Below, piece after piece: positions 37,252 to 49,919 of a stretch of DNA of 64,000 bases. Location: NCBI GenBank assembly GCA_947179485.1, contig OX359250.1:15792539-15856538 (forward strand), read 5' to 3'. This DNA comes from Allacma fusca (Eukaryota; Arthropoda; Collembola; Symphypleona; Sminthuridae). Made by a program: the position numbers and the translations under genes. The notes beneath the pieces were generated by a model, which saw nothing but the letters and a program-made list of their open reading frames with translations, was not told where the DNA came from and ran no database searches. How positions within the stretch are numbered: the first letter of the stretch is position 1; each line of letters begins with the position of its first letter.

Positions 37252-38339
37252 TCTAAAGTCTCACAATGCCCCAGGGTTGAAATATAAATAAGTTTTGTTG
37301 CGGCAATTAACACGCGTAATTGTAAGCTTAAAATGTGCAAACCCAACCCGAACGAGCTGCTTTAGTACGATGGCCAAAGTGGCAGGACTTGCAATTAAAA
37401 TAATCTCATGAAGTTGTTGTTTTTTTAAAAGTATTTCTTTTAATCGATACCGGACTGGGTACTGCATATTATAATATAATTGAACGTTATTGTTTACACA
37501 TTTGTACAGCAGATAGGAGTAATGAGCAATTGCAAGCAGCTGTAATCTGTAAATTATTTCTGTTGATAATCTAATCTTGAATCCGTTTAACTTTGCTCAT
37601 GAACGTTTAATTTAGTAGTTAACATAATAGTAACACCATCATTTTCGCTAGTCATTGTTTGCAATAATTGCATATTTGTTTAATCAGTAAATGCGGATGT
37701 TGGCCTTTACCTTCAATTCAAGCATGAAAGGATTCGGTATTTTGTCCTATTGTTCGGGTGTGATAATTCTCAATAACAATCCTTTCCGGTTCTGTTGGAT
37801 TAAATTATGATAGCCTAAACATGAAATTCCTATATTGAATGCCCTCTTTCAACCTCCGAAGAGTGGTACGACCGATAATGGTATTATAGTTGTTTACTGA
37901 TACGGCTAAAACGAACGTGTGTTAAAGATGAAATAATGAGAAAAGAAAAATATTTCGTTTCAAAGCTTATCTTCTTTATTTTGAAATAACACCCATGAAA
38001 CGGTTAAAAATACGTTGAAAAATATTCTTTAGCATACTAATTATTGACAGTTTAACTGACAGTAGCATCACATGATTTCATAGCCTCGAGCAATACGACA
38101 CTAACCAAACTACTGGAAAAGGGCTTTAACGTATGACACTAGTTTTAATTGATAGGGTAAACAGCGCACCAAAAATTATAAGGACATAAAAATGGTTTCT
38201 AGATAATTTACAGATATTACAGATAATAAAATCGCATGACAATTATTCAGTATCTTCCACTCATATATTTGCTCAGTTTTTCCATGATCGAATTGAACGT
38301 TCCATCGTTTAATCAGAAAGGCACTAGTCAGGGCGCATT
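37252..38339. other. Intergenic, lipase / RABGGTA
   Basis: An AT-rich ATTTATATTT element at about 37280-37290 lies about 35 bp upstream of the lipase ATG on the minus strand and could act as a TATA box. The remaining kilobase has no supported gene. The frame at 38176-38367 lies partly in the RABGGTA last exon but in another reading frame. Confidence 0.4.
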
Positions 38340-40578
38340 TTAGAACGGAGGCAGAATAAAAGGACACACTGAAGGCTGCAATTCAAGCTGTCTGATAATG
38401 TTCCACTCCAAAGTTAATTTGTTGCCTACAATGAGTGCAAGGGATTATTTATTACATATATCTCTCCATTATAAAGTATTTTAATGGTAAAACTAAACCT
38501 ATCAATGAATACAAAAACGATTCAGAGCAAGTCACAACAAAAATATTGATAAATTGTGAACGATTATGCATTATTATTTCTTTAACACTTTCGAGTAGCT
38601 CAGCTAGTAAGTAGTAAGTATGATAATGTGATGACAACTTACGAAGGTCACAATAATACTGCGCACGTTTATTGTCCAAACACTTTAGCGTTTCAATTAA
38701 CTCCATAATAGTCTTCTCGTTGTTTCGGAAATCAACTAACCGTAACAAATGTATTAGCGTAAGAATCGCCCCTACATTTGATAAATACTAAATCATTATA
38801 CACACATTATAAAAATATACACACGGTACCCCAGACATTCAGAGAATAATAGATGAAATGATTAAAAACCTTACATTTATTTTCTGGTTCCAACTCATGT
38901 AGTTCTTGCACCCACTGAAGTTCCTTCACAAGGAATGTTGAAAAAGTACCGTTCTAGCACAAAATACAAACCAACAAGCAATCAGTCAATGCTTTCACAC
39001 ACGAACTAATATTACGGTACACTAATGTTATTTTGGTTTAGCATCCGTCAAACTGACCTCGCAGGAATTAACGCATATCTTCTTTCCTGGCAGTAAGACG
39101 ATACTACCATGATCATTTACAAAATTCTTCGGAATACGCCAATCTGCATCAGTAGAAATGGAAAAATTTGACACTGATTCTGCTGGGACAGCATCAACCT
39201 TAATCATCCACACCTTGCATTTTGGCTTTACCCAGAGATTTGTCCAGGGGGATTCCATAAGTTTTGTTTCACCAGTATTCAGTGTGACGCTGACAGAAAA
39301 TCCCAAGTTCGCAGGATTCAGTACGTCGACGTTGAATGTCAAATAAAGTTGACTTTTTTCGTGTCCAACGAAAGTCAGCGCGGGAGGTACTACGTTAAGA
39401 GGTATAGGTATAATTATTACAGAACTGTACTACTAATATAGGTAGTTCGTATACACTACCACATTTTAATGTACCTCAATTATTTATTTACCGTTTTGTA
39501 AATGACTGTTTACCAGCCATTTGTGATAAAACCACACTGACTGGTCATTCGGATCTGTAAAAGCTGCATTTTTAATTAAATCCAGTTCGTCTGCTAAAAG
39601 TTCGTTCGTCAGTCTAGGAATCAACTTCGATCTTAAGTGCCACGAAGAGTAATTTGAAAAGTTCGTCTTTATTTTATCCGTCGTGAAATCTATTTCGTTC
39701 TCAACACTGTGATTTGGATTATTTGCAACTAAATACCGACGGTAGTCCCAGCAGTGAACTAAACAAATAACAAAATCGAACTGACCTTACAAACCCTGTT
39801 ACTTTTGAATGAAATAGAAACGTACCGAAATATACGTAATATACTATGCATTACAATTTCTGTCATCATACTGCAGAAATTTCGAACTCAGTTTCATCTC
39901 TTGCTCGACTAGCTCAAAGTTAGTTTCCTTCATTAGCCAACATCTTTGATGCCAGCAACCGTAGGATTTAGGATTCTGTCGTAAACCAACCTCCGTAAGC
40001 TCTAGTTCGGAGGGAACCAACTCCATGAACTTTGCTGAACTACAACAAAAAAAAATTTTTTAATCAGTACTAACTAGTATCCCAGCTTACTACGAGCTAA
40101 CACTCGTTTTAACTTACTCATCTGCTTTGACGATAGACAGAACTTCTCTCCTGATATTCCACAAAGTTGCAATATCCGGGTTGGCTGCCAAAACTTTTGC
40201 CGTAAGGCTTAGTAGGTCCGGGTCGAATTCTTTATTAGCTCTCTGTAATATTAATGTCATCACTAAAATAGCAACACAATCAATCCTCCGAATATTGTAT
40301 TTACAATAAAATTAAAACAAACAACTTCAAACAATTCAAAAATATTCATACACCTTCCTTCATTACCTTCTTAAATATTTTTGACATAGCATACTGATAC
40401 GCTGTTATCTTTTTCTGCCGTTCTGCTTGCTTCTTGGCCTCTTCTTCAGCACTCTGCTCAACTTTCTGTCTTCCATGCTGTTAAAAAAGATAATTTTACC
40501 CAAAATCTCCCTCCTTCACTTATCCTTTCCCAATTGGCACGTCCATTAAATTTCTAAAACCCTGAGTTGTCTCACCAT
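38340..40578 (-). CDS. RABGGTA: Rab geranylgeranyltransferase alpha subunit, no LRR domain
   Basis: This is the alpha subunit of GGTase-II, which with the beta subunit and Rab escort protein attaches geranylgeranyl groups to Rab C-termini in the cytosol. Nine exons (40578-40576, 40477-40367, 40242-40118, 40039-39855, 39758-39492, 39389-39058, 38953-38875, 38771-38643, 38425-38340) give 438 residues. Exon 1 is only the ATG, followed by HGRQKVEQ, matching the vertebrate MHGR start. PPTA repeats are visible as NPKSYGCWHQRCWLM, RNFHCWDYRRYL, NYSSWHLRSKL and DPNDQSVWFYHKWLV. The Ig-like insert follows (VPPALTFVG..VWMIKVD), then HELEPENKWAILTLIHLL and CDLRNKL. The stop comes 22 residues later, so the C-terminal leucine-rich repeats of vertebrate enzymes are absent. 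The two catalytic-core functions appear intact. Confidence 0.95.
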
Positions 40579-41826
40579 AGTCACGACTTGCTCTCAAAGA
40601 GATCTCCAAAGTATGTCCAGTTGTCCAGCACCGGGAGCAGGTCACCAGCACAAAGCCTCGTTTATTTACAGTTTGTTGTTTATTGACCCCCGAATTAGCC
40701 AGCTCTATGGTCTGAAATTTTCAAAATTAATTTCATTCATTAATCATTCATTATTATCCCCACGTACGGAACCGAATGTCTCAACTAAAACTAATACTAA
40801 CAAAAAAAACAGTGAAAAACAAATGAATTTTATGACATTCAATTTAATCAGGTGTGATACAAAAATACAGCATGTTGACATTCTTTACCTCTTGTTGCTA
40901 CATATAAGTGGAAATAATTCCCGATCGCTATTTCCTTTACCAAGCACGTTCAAAATTGTAATAACTTCCTACATATGTAAATATACGCTTAATAATTAAT
41001 TGCTGTTTTTACCTCAAAACTCAATTCACGGCACGAATTTAAAAAAAAAACAACTAGATAGGTCCACGCTTTGCGAACAACACAGCCACCAAGGATGACT
41101 CACAATTAAATAACGAAATCATCAGCTAACTATATTTCCGCACAATCCATTAAACGAATTAAAAATTAAAATACGAGCGTAATTGTAGTTACTCATATGA
41201 CAGATGATGTCACAGTCTTCAATAAAGTTCCAATTCTATAATCTATACAGCCAGGTAGTAATTTCCCTTAAATGACAGTATAACGTACACAGGTATAGGA
41301 CAGTCACTGAATGGGAACAAAACGATAGACACACGACAGCAAAAGGGAATAGGAATACCTGCTGCAGAGCCTTCTCTGCAACCTCCGTCCGTATTAGTAC
41401 ATACTTCACTTTTAACACGGGCGCCGCAAGGAAGACTATTTCCCTTCCTCTGACTCACTCTCGAGCCACAAATACGTACCCACGTTTCTAGTCGGTCATC
41501 ATGTCGGTCATATTCATGTAACGGTCTACTTTTAGACCATGATAGGTTGAAAGGGGCAAGACCAAATCGACCAATAAATCATCTATTTAGTACCACTCTG
41601 CATACATTTTTTAGTAGACTGTATACTCTCTCAATTTAATTAATTTTATTCAATTAATTTTATTATGTAGTCAATCTGAGGTCTATTATTTATTAATCAG
41701 TCCTGATGCCTGTATTTATCTAATGTTTTTATTAATTTAATTATTTTTAATTTATTTATTTACTGCATCAATTTAAAGCATAAAATAAGAAGGAATCAAA
41801 ACCTGGAAATTGAAATCAAAATTTGG

Positions 41827-41845
41827 CCTCCGGGAACCCCGGAGG
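41827..41845. repeat. GC-rich hairpin
   Basis: CCTCCGGG-AAC-CCCGGAGG is a perfect 8-bp stem with a 3-base loop in a very AT-rich setting. Similar short hairpins occur at 47947-47962 (GGGCAAAGCCCCGG) and 61025-61039 (GGGGCTAAGCCCC). They may mark ends or internal stems of old mobile elements. Confidence 0.5.
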
Positions 41846-42519
41846 TTCGAGCGAGGTTATGCAATTATTATTATTTATTATTCTCGATTCCATCCTGAGC
41901 CCTTGCGATTTATAGGGAGTTTTGCATATCTACTTACACCAAATCATGTAATAGTAGGGAGCCTTATTATTGCATCAATTGCAAAGCAAAACGTGTAGAA
42001 ATTGTTTTTGAAACCCAATTAAAATGAGGCTGGGTTTGCATGTGCCACGTGCCCCAACGCTTTTTGAGTATTGAATTGTTTAACGTTTGGTGATGGCTGT
42101 ATATATGAGCAGAGATGTGGAATATTTTGGAATAGTCGTATCTGAAATATAAAATCGTATTTTTTCCAAAAACCGTGATATTTTGAAAACGACAGCAACG
42201 AATAAACGACACGAGACAAGACAAAAACATGGTTTTTATTAAACTATATAAATAATACTTTATTGCAATTTTCACAAAATCTGACGACAAAACATGCAAG
42301 TTTATTCAATTTCACTAATTGAAGCAATCACCAAACCTCATGTTGCTTATTTTTTGGGTATGAACAATGCATTTGAAAGCAAATAAAGATCTTAAAAATA
42401 TAAATAGACACCTTCAAAAAAAAAAAACAATTGGGACCAAGAGCTAGAAATATGTAGTAATCCTCTCAGTGGTAAAACAAAACGCCCGAATTTTCAGCTT
42501 GTAAGGACTGGGATGGGAA

Positions 42520-42780
42520 TGGATTATTAATCCGGGATTAATTTAATCCCGGAATACAAATTTTTTAAGAAATAATTAATCCCAATCCTAATCCAAGTGT
42601 TGAGCAAACTTGAATATAATCCTTACTCCTCAAGTCCTCAATCCCGGCTCAGTGCTTTCATTTTGCCAATCTATTTGCCAAATCCAATTCTTTGCTTGGC
42701 AAGGAATTAGTCCCCAATCCTAATCCAATATTTGATAAATTATTCTGTCAATTCTAATCCCAAAATCCACTGCCTTCAGT
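42520..42780. repeat. AATCC/GGATT-rich degenerate repeat
   Basis: The segment starts GGGATGGGAATGGATTATTAATCCGGG and continues with many AATCCCAATCCTAATCC-like copies. The style resembles the GGAATCGG array inside the hAT-type element at 7753-8626. No matching terminal repeat or target duplication was found, so the class is unproven. Confidence 0.4.
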
Positions 42781-43675
42781 AGTGTGGATCGGACTGTATC
42801 TATTGCTATTCATCATGCTAACGTTTTCAAACAAGTCATGTCGTTTTGGTCTCTTGGAACATAAACCTAGCAAAGAACGTGGTAACACAGTAGTAGCTTA
42901 ATTAAAGCGTTTTTACTGATTACGGCGTAACAAATTTTCCGTACTCTTCCTCCAAATCTGTGTATATTTTGTTTACCAGTATTTTAGTCTAGTGTTACAA
43001 CTGGTTTTTATTGGTTAGTGGATTGAATTGGTTCAAATTAATTTTATCCAACTTTTTCCACCAGATACAAAGTAGTGTAGTTTAGTCCTAGTAACTGGCA
43101 TGAACTGGTTTTAGTCCCCTGTTGATAGCTCTTGACATCCGCTCCAACACAAGCATAAAGAATGCCTACTAAACGTTACAGTAATAATTTTAATAATAAT
43201 AAAAAGCGCTCTAAGCTTTTACGTATTTTTTAAGCCCTGATGAGAGTAATTTCACATTATCTGGTGAGTAATACAATTATTACGGTCTTGAATATTCTAC
43301 AGCAAATGTAGAGAGGGGATAGCTCATCTACACCCTCCGATATAAGAATTACAACGATCAGATCTTCGTAGTATTGATTAATTCCATATCTGATTAATTG
43401 GTTGTTATCGAAAAGCAAGGTACTCTTATTAAAATAAAGTACTTGCTAGTAAAATAAAGTACTAAAAAAAGACTAAAATAATGTACTGTCCTTCAATAAA
43501 TAAAGGATGCGTGGTCACCCAAACACAGTTAATTTATACCTTATTTAACCTCTCATCAAAAATATAAAATATTGCTTTAAAGATATTGAGAAAATTAATG
43601 TATTTGTCGGGCTTTGAAATAATGAAATGAATTAGATGTTTTGATATTTATTTGAAACAACTGGAACCTTAGCAT

Positions 43676-46331
43676 TTATGGAGCTTCTAAGAGCAAAATA
43701 CCCTGTTTGGGATAATGAATGATGACATCGTCAATGTCAATCCCATCCGGTGATATTATTTTCAGAGTTTTCCTCATTCCACCTGTCAAGGCCTTCACGT
43801 GCATCGTCGTATTATTCTCCGTATTTATGTGGACATTTTCAGGGTTGTAGCCCGATACGTCGATCTCCATGCGAAAAGTACCGGTATCACTTTTGGTTAA
43901 ACTCTTATACTCCAGACCCTTCGGCCCACCACTGAAGATTACGTACTCGTTTGATTTACTGAAATATTAATAATCACCTAAAATAACATTCATTTCCATT
44001 TTCACAATTATCACAGCTCTAATAATTATAAGTGTATGATGCACGGGGTTTATCTACAATCAGGAAGATTCTTCCCCGTGTAAAGTAATGAAATATACAT
44101 ACTCGATTTTTCAAGATGGTGCACACGCATGCTGCAAAAATTTAGAACATACATTTACGTTCAAAATTTTATTGCAAATCAACTATGTACTTACTAAGTT
44201 ATGAGTGATTTTACAAAGTAAGGGCAGAAATAGGAATAGCTTAAAAAGACTTAATTCACTGTCCATACGGAGTGCGGATCAGAGCTGAGTTCAAGTCAAG
44301 TTATTTTAGACAACTTGGCTTGAACTTGAAAAATGGCCTAAACAAAGTATCCGCATTTGCACTTAATGGATCAAGTTTTTCAAGGAACTTGAATATTCAA
44401 GTATTTACACAATTTTCAAGTTCGTTTTGTAGAACTTGAACTTGATAACAACTTGACGTCCAAGTTAGACACATAACTGGACTTAACGTAAACCTGAGCT
44501 CGTACTTGATCTTGATTATTCGAGTAAATATTACAAATTATTAAAGTTGGAAATAACATAACCTCAAAATGACATCAATGAAATTCTTCACTTTAAAATT
44601 GCTAAACGGTTTTGGAACTGCTTCCAAGAGTGTGGATAAAATCCCGGACCAATTGTGAGCGGGGTGGCGGGATAACATTATAAATTGCGGGGTTTAGGGG
44701 ATTGTGAGATGGCTGAGCGAGGGAAAAATCAGGGACACTGGACTCGATGAAGGAATAAAATATTCCAGGAGGCCGCTGAATATGCAATGTTTAGATTGCT
44801 TTTCAGGTGTAACATAATTGAAAGGTATATACTGTGCAGCCCTCTACTTAAATTCCGTGCAATCACTTAAAGCACTTTACATTCAGACGTATAGGAAAAA
44901 TTCCGTTTTTTAAAAACATGTCGCTCAGAAAGCTCAAACATTTTGTAAAAATATACAATCCTGATTTGAGGTAAGGAGGACGGTTCGGATAAGGTATTCC
45001 ATTTGGTTGACCTTAATACTTATGAAGTTACGTGGTACATTCCACATTTACGTACATACAAAAGTGGAGGGAATCATAATCATGTAAGTATATGTACATA
45101 CATCACCGTGTCACTCAATATTTAAAAGATAAAGAAGTACTTGGTCTTGCAGGATTTTTTCTCTCGCTTGCAGGTGTTAATGTTGGCTTTGCTTCCATGG
45201 TTCTGCAAGTCCCCGAGAAGCTTATTCATTTGTCTTGTGAGTCTGAGCATGGCCAACTGATGCTCTAATAAATCTTTGACACGAGCTGCAGCCATCCGAC
45301 TTCTTAAATCACTTCCTCGTCGAGCCGTTTGTTCCGCTAAAAACGCCCGGAATTCCTTCGTTATCGAATCTGATGTGTGACCTATTTTTATTTAAAAAAT
45401 ACACAACAGTAAAAGCAATCATTACTCGCCCCAAAGAAAAACATTCCGCTTTCTTATCTGGCGCAGAGTAAGAATAGTCTTCTTTCTTATGCCGTATTAC
45501 ATACAGAACTCGTGAAGGTTTTACGGGTTATCTAGGGCATTTCTGAAAGAATTTATTGAAAGAATTTGTAACTATTTGGTACAACCAGTCTTAATAATTA
45601 CAGGTACAAAATATTCACCAGAGCTAGGCTCTAGGTTGCATTTGGTATAAATGATAAATAAAGGGGTGTTCACTATTTTTTGTCCTTCTTCTTCACCTAG
45701 TTGCCCATATAACGGACGGGGTCGGAAAATATTTTATCGAAGATCAAGCAAAGTTCTTGCCCAGATTTTGTATTTGCTTCACAGACCTAGGTCAAGAAAT
45801 GCGGTCGTTATTGTCAAAATTACCGTAAAGCAAACGTCGAGATTTGTTGAGGTTACTAATTTTTGTTCCCACGGTCAATTTTTTTTTCACTTCGCTCCAC
45901 TTTCTTTAACTCTGTATATAGAGTTTCTGTGCTACAGGAATGTAACTTCCAAAAATCCGAAAGATAATTTGGTACAAAATGGGGGAAATGAATAATTTTT
46001 ACTACTACTCTTGTATGGACTCATAGGGATAAAACAGGTTTTGGGGCATTCTGTATAGTCAAAAATTACGGTCTCCCAGTCAGGATTTAAAGCTTTGGGG
46101 CTGAAGATTGAAACAAGGAAAAAACTATTTTTATAGCATTTCTTTAACAAATTCTGTATAACTTTTGACTGCCAGACAGTTGAAACCAGAAGCATCTAGT
46201 ATCATGTACCAGATAAGAAATAAATAATAATTATAATCTGAATTACACAATATTTGTAAGTACTAACTCTGTTTGGATTTGCTCGGAAGGCGCCGCTTCG
46301 TATTCTTCGATTCCGTAATATTTTCTGTCAT
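43676..46331 (-). CDS. Small heat shock protein (HSP20/alpha-crystallin)
   Basis: This is a predicted ATP-independent holdase chaperone. Three exons (46331-46268, 45381-45141, 43958-43676) join in compatible phases (1, then 2) through GT-AG introns of 0.9 and 1.2 kb, giving 195 residues. The first 20 residues are basic (MTENITESKNTKRRLPSKSK). Exon 2 encodes a charged, probably helical segment (EQTARRGSDLRSRM, KDLLEHQLAMLRLTRQMNKL). Exon 3 holds the alpha-crystallin domain: TGTFRMEIDVSGYNPENVHI, TMHVKALTGG and ISPDGIDIDDVIIHYPKQGI, ending LLLEAP. The protein stops right after the last beta-strand and so lacks the usual C-terminal extension with an I-x-I motif. No perfect heat shock element was seen upstream. 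The domain call is firm. The assignment of exons 1 and 2 to the same gene rests on phase and frame only. Confidence 0.8.
44284..44530. repeat. AACTTG-rich repeat in sHSP intron 2
   Basis: Repeated CAAGTT/AACTTG words in both orientations fill this stretch. The ends GAGCTGAGTTCAAGTCAAG and, inverted, GAGCTCAGGTTTACG look like imperfect terminal repeats of a small non-autonomous element. No target duplication was recognised. Confidence 0.4.
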
Positions 46332-48672
46332 GTTTTACAATCTTATGTCCTATTTCTACTCCAATCCCAACCCATAATAAATGTACGTTTCCCTGAATTA
46401 CGAATATGGTTCTTGACATTGGCTAATGGACAAATCTGGTCTTCTTTTGCCTTAGATTCAATCCAATTTATTTGACATCCAAGAAGGTACTAGAGCTCCA
46501 GATTTCCAATCTGTAAGCAAGTTACATCTATAACTCCAAGTATTATACTCTAGTCTCAGGCAGAAAAACTAGAAAAACATAAGCTGTGACTGTAAAATCA
46601 TGAAACAAATATTTTAGGGTTGCACTCGATATTTAAAGTTCATTAGTATCATCTGCAGTAAAAATTTAGCATTCAAGTAATTATATTTTCATTTCAAACA
46701 TATAAATCGATTTATTTACAATCCAAGCCTCTCTCTCGAAATAAAAGGAATTCAGTTCAATTAAAAAAACTCTACCGTGAAATTATAGAGTCAGGCTAGC
46801 AATGACTGGCAGTCTGACTGACAATGAGAGATGAGAGACAGACGCTTAGGTACAGTCTGTTCACAATCAGACTGTACGCTAACTCCTGAATGTATACATT
46901 ATACTTGAGTGCATATTAGCTCATTTGCCTTAAAAGTCGAGTGGTAAAACTTCTTCCCCAATTACTTCAATAACTCGTACTTAAATATAATATTAAGTAT
47001 TACTGATACAGAGCAATATTCAACAACGACTGACAAAAATCCCAATCGTTTTCTAGAAAAGTTGAACTTAAGCTTGAAAAATCGAGGCCAATCTACTAAA
47101 ATACTTCTGTAAAGTTAGGATCTCACTAACAGGCTGGGGCTGGAGAACTTTCTAATTCTTCGGCGGCTGGAGGTGGAAGAACTCACAAATTGGTTTGAGG
47201 TGATCGCGGCGGTTTAAATGCCTAGCATTTGAATAATACTGTACAATTGATGTGAGGTGCTCGAAAGCTTAGTACTAGATCCTCTTCACTTCAAAAACAG
47301 TAATTTGATATTCGTTTCAAAAAAAAAGGTTTTCCGACCATAAGTACAATCAATGCGACCTCTATAATATACGTATAGACGGATTATCCCCGGTTGAATA
47401 GTTTAGCCACGTAGTTGAACACTGTGAAGCCAAGTGAAGGTTAGCCATAAAAATTATCTGCTTAATTTAATATATCCAAAAATTAAGAAACTTTAAAACG
47501 TGTCAGTTCTTCAGTATTTTTTTAATTTTTCAATATTTAGTTTAATTTTTAGCTCAATAAAAACTTCAGTGGCATATTCTCAGTAACATAAATTCCTTGA
47601 CTAGAATGCGAAGGGCAACAAGTAAAGAATACAAACAATGTAGATAAGAGATGAGATATAAGTTTTTTATGGACAATGTTATAACGAAACCTTTTCCGCT
47701 TACACCAAAATGGTCACGGTCGCCTCATTATTCTTATTTTTTATTTCTATTTTAGAATTTTCAACCTTGTAAAAATGTTTCGCGATACAGAGATGATTTT
47801 AAGACCTGAGGCCAAATCGACCCTTAATAAATCCTCATTATTAAATCTTCCACAAATTAAAAAAATAATGAAATTATTTTAATATTTATTCTATTTTGAT
47901 TTTTTTCACTTGAACCAAGCATAATTTTTGGTAAAATCAAAATAGCCCGGGCAAAGCCCCGGCTATTTCAAACACATTTAGCATTTTCATTTTATAGCGG
48001 TTAAAAGAGTGCTTTTGTAGTTTTTATTTTGGGATATTGTCCTCAGGAATGGGATGGCTTGAGTACGGACACTTGTGTGTGATACGAAGGAAATATTTGG
48101 CAGAGCTCTTGGCTCTTGGTATGCACGAAACGAAATTTTTTGTTAGATATTTTTCGAATGCTAATTCCGATACCGATTATTTTTTTAAACCTATTATTTT
48201 TAGGTATTGGTAGTAGTACGATAGTACAGCAACTATTTTTCTACAGTTTTAGAACTAATCATTGAAACTGGTTATTTGAATACAAGTAATTCGGAAAATG
48301 TTTGGGGCACTATGCAATTCGGCAACATAAATTCCATCCCTGATTGTGTTGCAATAAAGTATTCTGCCTGCGAGGTAATCATTTGTGATTTGTAGTTTGT
48401 CATTTGCTTTGAATGTCTGCATATCATGATTCATAAATGTAGTTTGTAATATCTATGAATTTATTTTGGGAGCTCTGTTGTTTATGAAAATAAAAAATGG
48501 AAGTACTTTTAGTAAGAAGGAATATATGAACGTTTGTATGTACAGATATATGCTTAGTTTGTGTATTACTAATTTACTACTTATTTATTATTCAATTCAT
48601 TTTATTTATTCAATGCTTGAACTCCTTGTCAGTATCAAGGAAAGATATGGGGCTTGAAAACATTTCATGCTG
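46332..48672. other. Gene-free stretch
   Basis: AT-rich, no supported gene on either strand. It contains a short GC-rich hairpin (47947-47962) and a TTCCATCCCTG motif at about 48330-48342 that resembles the right end of the nested hAT-type element, perhaps a degraded relative. Confidence 0.35.
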
Positions 48673-49826
48673 TTAGCCTTTGAAAACATTAGCTCCGGCT
48701 TTGGAATTCGACAAAGCAAAATTAACTCCCTCCCCGTTCAATCCGAACGCTTGAGCCTTTGAATTTGCATTTGCTGTCGCAAAAAGCATCCCATCAGGAC
48801 CCACCTGATTAAAAATATAATATAATTCATTGTTTACTTATTTAACAAATTAATACATCTACTAAATGTGTTCATCTCATTATTACTGGTATGACAATTA
48901 TTTGCTCTTATTCTAAATTCAAATTTTGATACATGTTCATCATTCATTGAATAAATTCATTACTAAGCTGATTATTCACGAGTGATTTTGTAGGTAGCGA
49001 ATTACTTATCAAATATTTTAAAAGAAAACATGGGGATTCTACTGCACCTTATAAAACGTTGATTTAATTAAATTAATAGTTACTCTATTTGCTTATCAGT
49101 GGATCAAATGTTTTATTTATAAACAAACTCCGTTAATTGGAAATGATTAATAAACAAAATAAGAAGTGCATATTACTAAACAAGTGAATCACACATTTGA
49201 AATTCATAAACTGGAAAAATATATTTTCTGACAAAGTAATAGCAAATTTGAAGACCTCCTTCTAACCGAGATTTTATTCTTAATGAATAGTTTTGATGCA
49301 GAAATTTTGATGTTACACTCGGTCTTATTTAATTCATGGAATGTTCCTGAACCACTAAATTACATTTACGTGTGAAGAAAACTGTGCAATTTTCATATAA
49401 ATGTATTTATTAAACACAAGCAACGTTTAGAGTTATGTTCTTCTTCAGCCCTAGTTACAGAGTAAGTTAGTGTAGCTATACTGTACTATTTAGATTTCTG
49501 GCGTTATCAAAAATTGAAAGAATTAGAAGTTTTAAAAACTACAATTTTAAAATAAAAAGCTGATTAAACGTTGCCTGGGGCTGATAAATACATATGTACA
49601 CATTTTGGTGTATACATACGTATACATAGAATCTTCACGTTGCGTCTATTCTGTTGTTACTACAAATCGACCAAGTCATACAAGATAAGAAATGTCAACT
49701 TACCCCAGAGTTAGCATCGTTCTGAGAGCTTGCGTTGGTGTAACCCTTCTGTGGAATTGGGTACCACGGAGCGGCCAAAGCCGAGCACACAACTGCAACC
49801 AAAATAAGTATAAATTTTAACAACAT
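48673..49826 (-). CDS. Small secreted peptide, family not recognised
   Basis: There are two exons. Exon 1 (49826-49704, 41 codons) starts with a clear signal peptide, MLLKFILILVAVVCSALA, with likely cleavage after ALA before APWYPIPQ. A GTAAGT donor and TTTTTAATCAG acceptor join it in phase 0 to 48804-48673. The precursor is 84 residues and the mature form about 65. The second exon is rich in Asn, Ala, Gly and Ser with alternating small residues (ATANANSKAQAF, ALSNSKAGANVF), a little like glycine-rich antimicrobial or cuticle peptides, but I recognise no family. It has no cysteine after cleavage. A TATA box lies about 90 bp upstream, consistent with a regulated, highly expressed gene. Confidence 0.75.
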
Positions 49827-49910
49827 TTTGATAGCAATATACACAGTAAAGACTGACTCTCCAATATTAGAACTAACAGAGTATCTTAACGTAAGACCAC
49901 AGGGACGCTG

Positions 49911-49919
49911 CCTTTTATA
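49911..49919 (-). promoter_or_regulatory. TATA box of the small secreted peptide gene
   Basis: TATAAAAGG reads on the minus strand about 85-90 bp upstream of the ATG at 49826, and nothing else competes. An arthropod initiator-like TCAGTC occurs at 49856-49851, somewhat too far downstream to be the main start site. Confidence 0.6.

Larger units (their letters stand above)
40579..43675. other. 3.1-kb gene-free stretch
   Basis: No supported coding sequence. It holds a GC-rich hairpin at 41827-41845, an AATCC-rich segment at 42520-42780 and otherwise AT-rich sequence. It separates the 5' end of RABGGTA from the 3' end of the small heat shock gene. Confidence 0.4.

Noticed and set aside
44100-44135. 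Candidate 29-bp exon (TTTTTGCAG ... GTATGT) between sHSP exons 2 and 3
   Set aside because: In the phase needed it introduces a stop, whereas exons 2 and 3 join directly in frame.
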